Made by a program: the position numbers and the translations under genes
NCBI RefSeq assembly: GCF_017115025.1
Contig: NZ_JABXKM010000130.1
Location: forward strand, 1-64,000
Direction: 5' to 3'
Length of the DNA: 64,000 nt
Origin: Nostoc sp. NOS(2021)
GTDB lineage: Bacteria; Cyanobacteriota; Cyanobacteriia; Cyanobacteriales; Nostocaceae
Notes under the pieces: model-generated
What the model was told of the DNA's origin: nothing
The model's input: the letters and a program-made list of their open reading frames with translations, nothing else
Database searches by the model: none
Shown here: positions 63,503-64,000 of the stretch, in pieces
How positions within the stretch are numbered: the stretch's first letter is position 1
Layout of the letters: each line of letters starts with the position of its first letter

Positions 63503-64000
63503 ATGGAAACTCAGCACAACTCGCCAATTGAACATCAAAATGTCCCCATAAACCACCGTGGACTACATGAATTTTTGTACAGTTCTGACGACGAACACGC
63601 CGCCATTGAGGTGAGTATAACTCCTGAACTGGCAAACAATGGTACTGAAATCATTGACCTTCAGATTTGGAGTGCGGCTGCTCAGAATGCTAAAATTGCA
63701 GGTGTTTACGGCGTATTGGATGCAGAACGCCGCACACAGTATATTGGCTATTCTCGGAATGTGTTGCTTTCCCTAAACGGCCATCTTCGCCAAAATGGTG
63801 AGCAAAAGTGTGCTTTTGTGCGTGTGCAAGCATTCAAGTTCCCTAAGCGTCAAGAAATGGAAGATTTGCGAGATGCGTGGATAGCAGAACTCGAAAGTAC
63901 GCCAGCTGGTAATGCTTCCGAATGCGAAATGTGGGCTAGCACGGTAGGCGAAGCTACGAAGGCGGTAATGTCAGAGGCGGAACGCCAAGCCTATGAGGAG
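63503..64000 (+). CDS. GIY-YIG nuclease-like protein, 5' part
   Basis: An open frame of 166 codons runs off the window's right edge. It begins METQHNSPIEHQNVPINHRG after GGAG at ten bases. Residues about 70-90 read AGVYGVLDAERRTQYIGYSR, with VYGV and YIGYSR matching the GIY and YIG strands, followed by the conserved Arg in YSRNVLLSLNGHL and by the helix VRVQAFKFPKRQEMEDLRDAWIAEL. Cyanobacteria carry long proteins of this type; the rest lies outside the window, so the catalytic Glu cannot be checked. Confidence 0.75.
   Translation, partial: METQHNSPIEHQNVPINHRGLHEFLYSSDDEHAAIEVSITPELANNGTEIIDLQIWSAAAQNAKIAGVYGVLDAERRTQYIGYSRNVLLSLNGHLRQNGEQKCAFVRVQAFKFPKRQEMEDLRDAWIAELESTPAGNASECEMWASTVGEATKAVMSEAERQAYEE

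Overview
The window reads as chromosomal DNA from a filamentous, Nostoc-like cyanobacterium. The evidence is the many GCGATCGC (HIP1) octamers, heptanucleotide tandem repeats (TCAAAAT-, CTAATGA- and TTGGGCA-type) between and inside genes, many small hairpin and MITE elements, the myxol-glycoside pair cruF/cruG, a PatA-like regulator, a GAF-rich chemoreceptor and an SLH-domain porin. Identities come from reading motifs by eye; no database search was run.

Layout. (1) 0.1-2.8 kb: two tandem paralogous D-2-hydroxyacid dehydrogenases and a GNAT acetyltransferase, all on the minus strand. (2) 3.0-24.7 kb: a large organosulfur island. On the minus strand lies ssuD-ssuC-ssuB (FMNH2-dependent sulfonate monooxygenase, permease, ATPase). 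On the plus strand follow an SLH porin, an AprA-like flavoprotein with a 2x[4Fe-4S] ferredoxin and an SsuA-like binding protein, two paralogous amidohydrolases, a DszC/SfnB-like flavin monooxygenase, a methyltransferase, an SsuA-like protein, a TauD-like dioxygenase and two more SsuA-like proteins. One translocator (SsuBC) and four binding proteins suggest several organosulfur substrates enter through one channel and are attacked by different desulfurising enzymes. (3) 24.9-32.4 kb: a large PAS/GAF hybrid histidine kinase preceded by a broken XRE regulator, a small membrane protein, and a CHASE2 Ser/Thr kinase. (4) 32.5-41 kb: a hypothetical membrane protein, RNase HI, cruG and cruF, a tnpB relic, potD-potB and a Uma2-type nuclease. 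(5) 41.4-52.8 kb, minus strand: a Pix/Ptx/Hmp-type taxis cluster of PatA-like regulator, CheY, CheW, a soluble chemoreceptor with four cyanobacteriochrome-like GAF domains, and a CheA hybrid kinase. (6) 53.3-64 kb: murQ, a DUF3110 protein, a giant TamB-like protein, an Rpn/DUF2887 nuclease, an orphan sugar ABC permease and the start of a GIY-YIG-like gene cut by the window edge.

Mobile and repetitive DNA explains most of the long gaps. At least six short element types can be delimited. One family (ends CCAATACGC/GCGTATTGG) occurs twice with intact 8-bp target duplications; one copy sits exactly on the stop codon of the histidine kinase gene, and the other contains a second element nested inside it. 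Several repeats have entered coding sequence: a palindrome inside cruG, a heptamer block inside tamB, the cruG start codon, and the C-terminus of the CheA-like protein. No rRNA, tRNA or CRISPR array was seen.
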